Below, piece by piece: positions 7,401 through 10,487 of a DNA stretch of 10,487 bases. The notes below the pieces were generated by a model. That model ran no database searches. It had not been told where the DNA came from and worked only from the letters and a program-made list of their open reading frames with translations. The stretch is from assembly GCA_964393115.1 (NCBI GenBank), contig CAYMST010000171.1:1-10487 (forward strand). The letters run 5' to 3'. The stretch's first letter is position 1; each line of letters begins with the position of its first letter. Both the position numbers and the translations under genes were made by a program. This stretch comes from CAYMST01 sp964393115. Its GTDB lineage: Bacteria; Bacteroidota; Bacteroidia; Cytophagales; Cyclobacteriaceae.

Positions 7401-10400
7401 AAAACGAAGCACATTTCACGTATTCCTTACTCTATAGACCAGATACACTTTCAGAATACAGGACGGTTGGAGGGTCAAGTTACCTGGCAAATGGAAATAG
7501 AATTGAATTTCGGGTTCCTGATCAGTCGCTTTCTACAGGGTGGTACACTATTGGTAGGACCGATTCTCTTGGTGGTAACGCCTTACGATTTGATGGTGCC
7601 AATGATTATGTTTTAGTTCCTAACTCTCCGACCAACCCATTTCAATTCACTATTGAGATGTGGATAAACCCGGAGAGTAATAATCCAAGTCAGACCCTAG
7701 TGAGTTGGTTGAATGGAGTCAGCGATGGTTTTCAGATCATGTTGGACAATGATAAAATTGCTATTAATCAAGCCGAAGCTGTCTTGCAGGATACTACTAC
7801 AATTCCTCTAAACCAATGGACTCATGTGGTGGTGGAAGCTCCGGGAGACAATTCTTTCCACTTTTACATCAATGGGCGCTTTTCATCTCAGGCTACTTTT
7901 CCTCCTTACGGCGGTGGCATTTCAGATATGTATTTAGGTGGTCACTGGGATGGTGCTATGTTTTCGGACCCATACAGAGGGTTGATGGATGAGTTTAGGT
8001 TTTGGGATGGTATAAACAGAACAGAGACGGAGTTAGCTTCCAATCTTTTCAGCACTGTAGGTCAAGAACCAACGCTGTACTTTCGATTCGACCAGGATAA
8101 TACCAATGAGTTATTGAGTAACTATATTGATGATGGTGATCCTGGTGTTATGTTCAATTTCGACTATGATGGAAGTTCTTCTGGCTTTGAACCATCTGAA
8201 GCCTTGGGTTTCCCAGTGAATATTGATTTTGTAGAATTAAATACCACAAACACTAACGGTATCTCAGCTGAATTTAAGATTACCGATATTGACTTTTTTG
8301 ATGGTCAAGATTTCATTCGATTAGCACATGATGGAGGTAGTGGTACTACTAACACAAAAATTAACGATCCGCAACTCATCAATGCACGCTTGGATAGGGA
8401 ATGGTTTGTCCAGGTTCACGATGATAATGCTGCGGTTGGAGGAAATTTAGAATTAAACTTTTTGTATCCTACGAATGCACAAAATCATAATTACTTTTTA
8501 TTGAGGAGGTCTTCAGATACCTCAAACAACTACCAAATTACACCTGTAGTAGGATATACAACTGATGGCTCGTCAGTGAATTTTGTGACCGGTGTTGAGA
8601 ACTTAACCAACGGTTTTTATACTTTAGGAATTAGCTTTTCTCCAGCACCTGGAAAGGCCATCTCGTTAGATGGAGAAAATGATTTCATTGAAGTTCTCGA
8701 CCCTAATGTTTTCAATATAGGTGGAGGAGACTTTACATGGGAAGCCTGGGTGAATAATACCAGTGATAACACTGGTGGTTTGCAAGCGATTTTTGCAAAG
8801 CACGCTTCGGGAAATAATTTCGGTCTCTTCTTAGATAAAATGGATAATAGCCTTCTTTTTATCTCAGATGGTGGTACCATTAATACTTCGGGTAACTTAA
8901 CTTCAAACTCCTGGCATCACGTCTCGGTCACGCGCAACACAGGAAACATAACGGTCTATCTTGATGGAAGCCCAGTTGGTTCGATGAACATAGGAGATGA
9001 TTTCACAAATACTTTTCCATTTCGTATCGGTGGTGGTGGAAATGACCCTGCTGCTGTTAACATATGGGAGGGGTTCATCGATGAAGTGAGAATATGGGAT
9101 ATAGAGATTGATGGCCTCACGCTTAGCAACAATAGATTTGCTCAAGTAGCCGGTGATGACCCTAACCTTTTGATGTATTATAGGTTCGAAGGTAGTAATC
9201 TTGATTCAACCATATTCATTCCGGACTTATCTCCTTACTTGAATCAGGCCATACTACAAAACTCTCAATTAGTAGGAGCGAATTCTGGTTACGTAGAGTC
9301 TGGTGCGATGGTAGAGTTTGATAATTTACTAGATTTTGACTTTTCCGGTAATCACGCGGCTCGACAATATGATGCTGCTTTTGATATGAATCAGGTTACG
9401 GTAGAAGCCTGGTTTTACTCGACCTCCTCACAGAATAGTGCACTGGTGGCTATGAGGGATTCTACGGTATGGTCACTTGAAGTTGACGGGATAAATAATC
9501 TTCTTTTGTTCAAACCAACAATTGGCGGAACCCCCTATGTATTACAAGGTAATATTGGTTTTCCAACGGACATGTCTCACGCAGCTGCCTCTTACGATGG
9601 CTCAGAGATAAGGCTCTACTTTAATGGCGATCTAATCGATGCACAACCTGCTACTGGATCACTAGCCTTCCCGACCGTTACGGATAGTTTGTTTATAGGA
9701 AAAAATGAAACACTGTTTGGCACCTTCACCGGTAGAATGGATAATGTTCGTATATGGAATACCGCTGTTCCTGAAAGTACGCTCAGAGAATTTGCTGTTA
9801 ACTCCAACTTGATGACGCATCCAAATAACGGTAATCTAGTTGTTAACTATGATTTCAATCAAGGTGTTGCCCAAGCCAACAACGCCGGTATTACACAACT
9901 TGAGGATCGTTCGGGTAATAACTTCAATGCTGACCTCAATGGGTTTTCGTTAATGGCTATTTCTTCCAATTTTGATTCTTCATTTGTATTTACTTCTGGA
10001 ATAGCGTTAGGCAGAGCTCGTATAGTTTATGACCAAGTGATAATTGATAATTTCAATCCCATCAACCCTAATGATCCGTTTATTGTTCTTCAAGAGGATA
10101 CTGCGGTATTCAGTTTTTACTTGCACAATAAAGGCTTTCAGGATATCACCATTACTAATATTGCAGACCCTACCTCTGATGAAGTAATGATTCTGACTGA
10201 CGCAGGGTTTAGTATTTCGCCTTTTGATAGTGTGGAAATACAACTACAACTGGCTCCATCAAGCGATACGGAAGGAACAATTTCTTATCCAAATAATAGA
10301 ATTGTTTTTAGCTATGTGGGTAGCGAAGACATGTACGAGCCAACTGTAAATGTTTATGCCTATAGAAATATTGAAGGACCTGGTCGGGCAAGATTTTTGG

Positions 10401-10487
10401 GTATTACAAATTCTTATCTTGAGGTAGATCCTGAGGTAGGTATTGCGGGTGGTGCCGAAAGAACGGTTGAAGTATGGATTCGATCAG
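4427..10487 (+). CDS. Giant exported modular surface protein: FN3-like x2, right-handed beta-helix, LamG repeats (3' end missing)
   Basis: An uninterrupted frame of 2020 codons continues past the window edge. The ATG is the first start after an in-frame TAA at 4415. Residues 1-21 form a signal peptide (MRTS, hydrophobic core, probable cleavage after ALG). Domains: two FN3-like domains (about 22-150 and 151-275, with the long insert common in Bacteroidota); a right-handed beta-helix (about 282-676) opening YYVDQNA, with NGTSWENAY and DGFTIQDG and closing DIGAFEL; LamG-like jelly rolls at about 683-890, 1049-1250, 1409-1622 and 1627-1842, and a fifth from about 1986, cut off. Each complete LamG repeats FDG, VEAWI, WxHV and DEVRIW in varied form. 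Spacer domains lie at 905-1046 and 1264-1404. A choice-of-anchor-D-like sandwich lies at about 1865-1985. No catalytic motif is seen. Such proteins usually bind glycans or mediate adhesion and leave through type IX secretion; the sorting domain would be off the edge, so that route is inferred. Confidence 0.93.
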   Translation, partial: MRTSLLGILILSIFCSEYALGVAPSVQSSNIITSNLSDSSMTISWTPGDGDSSIVFMTASGGASVPNLPDFTTFNTDTAFGLGSNLFAGDDNWFAVFKSNGSTTSFTVTGLNDLQDYTIFVSEFNSINGTDQEYNDTDNSGSNNPLTETTLLAQVSGFTIDGVSDDTVQISYQSSATNNVTFFATDDLTASAPEVNDGNVELTTDEFYGSGDMDNSGKWFAIYSGSIFPEELVIRGLSPSTQYRVVGYAYELDGANFTFVRDTIAGENDITFTTLASLPDIYYVDQNALGEIQNGTSWENAYLDLQDALSLAQPNDQIWVADGTYYPTTCSACNPSVDRLISFQIPNGVSVFGGFEGYQGAEESAIAQRDISKNLTILSGDIDHEPFTSSNNVSVNGSFPGLSYNGYASNAYHVVTISASDSVVLDGFTIQDGMANGGGTATNGNNGGGILILGGAANSPIANIRNCTFRQNQSFDQGAAVAIIATGSLDIVDAYFENCFFYRNNIEGTSAAGAAIYANRQPTTGISTIQITNTTFNQNRGSEVDGAAIYNVAIDGGGNPDLSLVVRNTLFWNNIGGSNAPSTISLSGDKAQLDIDYSLFEFNSFALTGAPVPTEGPNNINQNPIFVDENVGDLSIDPFSPAVNAGDNLSATLTEDLLNNQRVFDSNIDIGAFELQQPAQSGNNALFFDGQDDEVIVTSSSSLLISSEITVEAWINPSTLDEDFVRVVSKEGTAASGDLALMIDSKGEVAFGARIGGFPRLVSGGEISEGVWSHVAGVYDGTNLFLYVNGNRVGSDPVSGTLTNNTDDLVIGHTNFPSGNNTHFPGFIDEVRIWNVARSQGEIARTIYKELDGTESGLAAYYDFNRATGLSLHDLTSNNNGGSLQNMNGDEWQESEATVFPTLLDQITFDVNNTTAANSSGALQVFDLTSYITDNGDSLVIGHNNENFDETNEFVPEQSVIRERMNREWFFFVVDLNKDGRELPLSFDWNNQNEAHFTYSLLYRPDTLSEYRTVGGSSYLANGNRIEFRVPDQSLSTGWYTIGRTDSLGGNALRFDGANDYVLVPNSPTNPFQFTIEMWINPESNNPSQTLVSWLNGVSDGFQIMLDNDKIAINQAEAVLQDTTTIPLNQWTHVVVEAPGDNSFHFYINGRFSSQATFPPYGGGISDMYLGGHWDGAMFSDPYRGLMDEFRFWDGINRTETELASNLFSTVGQEPTLYFRFDQDNTNELLSNYIDDGDPGVMFNFDYDGSSSGFEPSEALGFPVNIDFVELNTTNTNGISAEFKITDIDFFDGQDFIRLAHDGGSGTTNTKINDPQLINARLDREWFVQVHDDNAAVGGNLELNFLYPTNAQNHNYFLLRRSSDTSNNYQITPVVGYTTDGSSVNFVTGVENLTNGFYTLGISFSPAPGKAISLDGENDFIEVLDPNVFNIGGGDFTWEAWVNNTSDNTGGLQAIFAKHASGNNFGLFLDKMDNSLLFISDGGTINTSGNLTSNSWHHVSVTRNTGNITVYLDGSPVGSMNIGDDFTNTFPFRIGGGGNDPAAVNIWEGFIDEVRIWDIEIDGLTLSNNRFAQVAGDDPNLLMYYRFEGSNLDSTIFIPDLSPYLNQAILQNSQLVGANSGYVESGAMVEFDNLLDFDFSGNHAARQYDAAFDMNQVTVEAWFYSTSSQNSALVAMRDSTVWSLEVDGINNLLLFKPTIGGTPYVLQGNIGFPTDMSHAAASYDGSEIRLYFNGDLIDAQPATGSLAFPTVTDSLFIGKNETLFGTFTGRMDNVRIWNTAVPESTLREFAVNSNLMTHPNNGNLVVNYDFNQGVAQANNAGITQLEDRSGNNFNADLNGFSLMAISSNFDSSFVFTSGIALGRARIVYDQVIIDNFNPINPNDPFIVLQEDTAVFSFYLHNKGFQDITITNIADPTSDEVMILTDAGFSISPFDSVEIQLQLAPSSDTEGTISYPNNRIVFSYVGSEDMYEPTVNVYAYRNIEGPGRARFLGITNSYLEVDPEVGIAGGAERTVEVWIRS
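6473..9955 (+). repeat. Tandem LamG/spacer module array inside the surface-protein gene
   Basis: The encoded protein repeats at domain level: LamG1 (from 6473) plus spacer 1 (about 7139-7564), LamG2 (from 7571) plus spacer 2 (about 8216-8638), then LamG3 (from 8651) and LamG4 (from about 9305) without spacers. Matching motifs by copy are FIDEVRIWNVARS, LMDEFRFWDGINR, FIDEVRIWDIEID and RMDNVRIWNTAVP. DNA identity between copies looks low, so these are old duplications rather than recent tandem repeats. Confidence 0.85.

Noticed and set aside
4504..10243. Several short open frames of 60-90 codons on the minus strand and in other plus frames inside the giant gene.
   Set aside because: They overlap a clearly coding 2020-codon frame, have low-complexity or mirror-like composition, and resemble no protein.

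Overview
The window looks like chromosomal DNA from a marine or soil Bacteroidota, most likely of the Cytophagales/Flammeovirgaceae type. This is inferred from four things: a moderately AT-rich composition, Bacteroidota-type promoter boxes (TAnnTTTG) with no Shine-Dalgarno sequences, a MarR regulator placed next to a FadN-type beta-oxidation gene, and a giant secreted FN3/beta-helix/LamG protein of the kind these bacteria export. No species can be named from the sequence alone.

Left part (1-2527, minus strand): fatty-acid breakdown. A bifunctional 3-hydroxyacyl-CoA dehydrogenase/enoyl-CoA hydratase runs off the left edge (591 codons visible, the hydratase half cut). Upstream of it on the same strand, after a 263-base spacer, is a MarR-family regulator with a GTG start.

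Middle (2528-3852, plus strand): fatty-acid modification. A divergent intergenic region carries a Bacteroidota -7 box and a perfect 8-bp inverted repeat just before a membrane acyl-CoA desaturase. The desaturase is interrupted by two 10-base N runs, and the sequence around the second cannot be continuous: the last histidine box is present on both sides of it. A rho-independent terminator follows the gene. The fatty-acid breakdown and desaturation genes point away from each other, and one lipid-responsive regulator could plausibly serve both.

A stretch of 574 bases without a convincing gene (3853-4426) follows. It contains an 18-bp perfect AT palindrome, a -7 box and perhaps the worn remnant of a small gene.

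Right part (4427-10487 and beyond, plus strand): one open frame of more than 2020 codons encodes an exported modular surface protein. Its order is signal peptide, two FN3-like domains, a right-handed beta-helix, then LamG jelly-roll domains, two of which are each followed by a related spacer domain of about 140 residues. Two more LamG domains, a choice-of-anchor-D-like beta-sandwich and the beginning of a fifth LamG domain follow. The C-terminus, where a type IX secretion sorting domain would be expected, lies outside the window. This gene and its repeated LamG+spacer unit are the most interesting content. I see no mobile element, CRISPR array, tRNA or rRNA.
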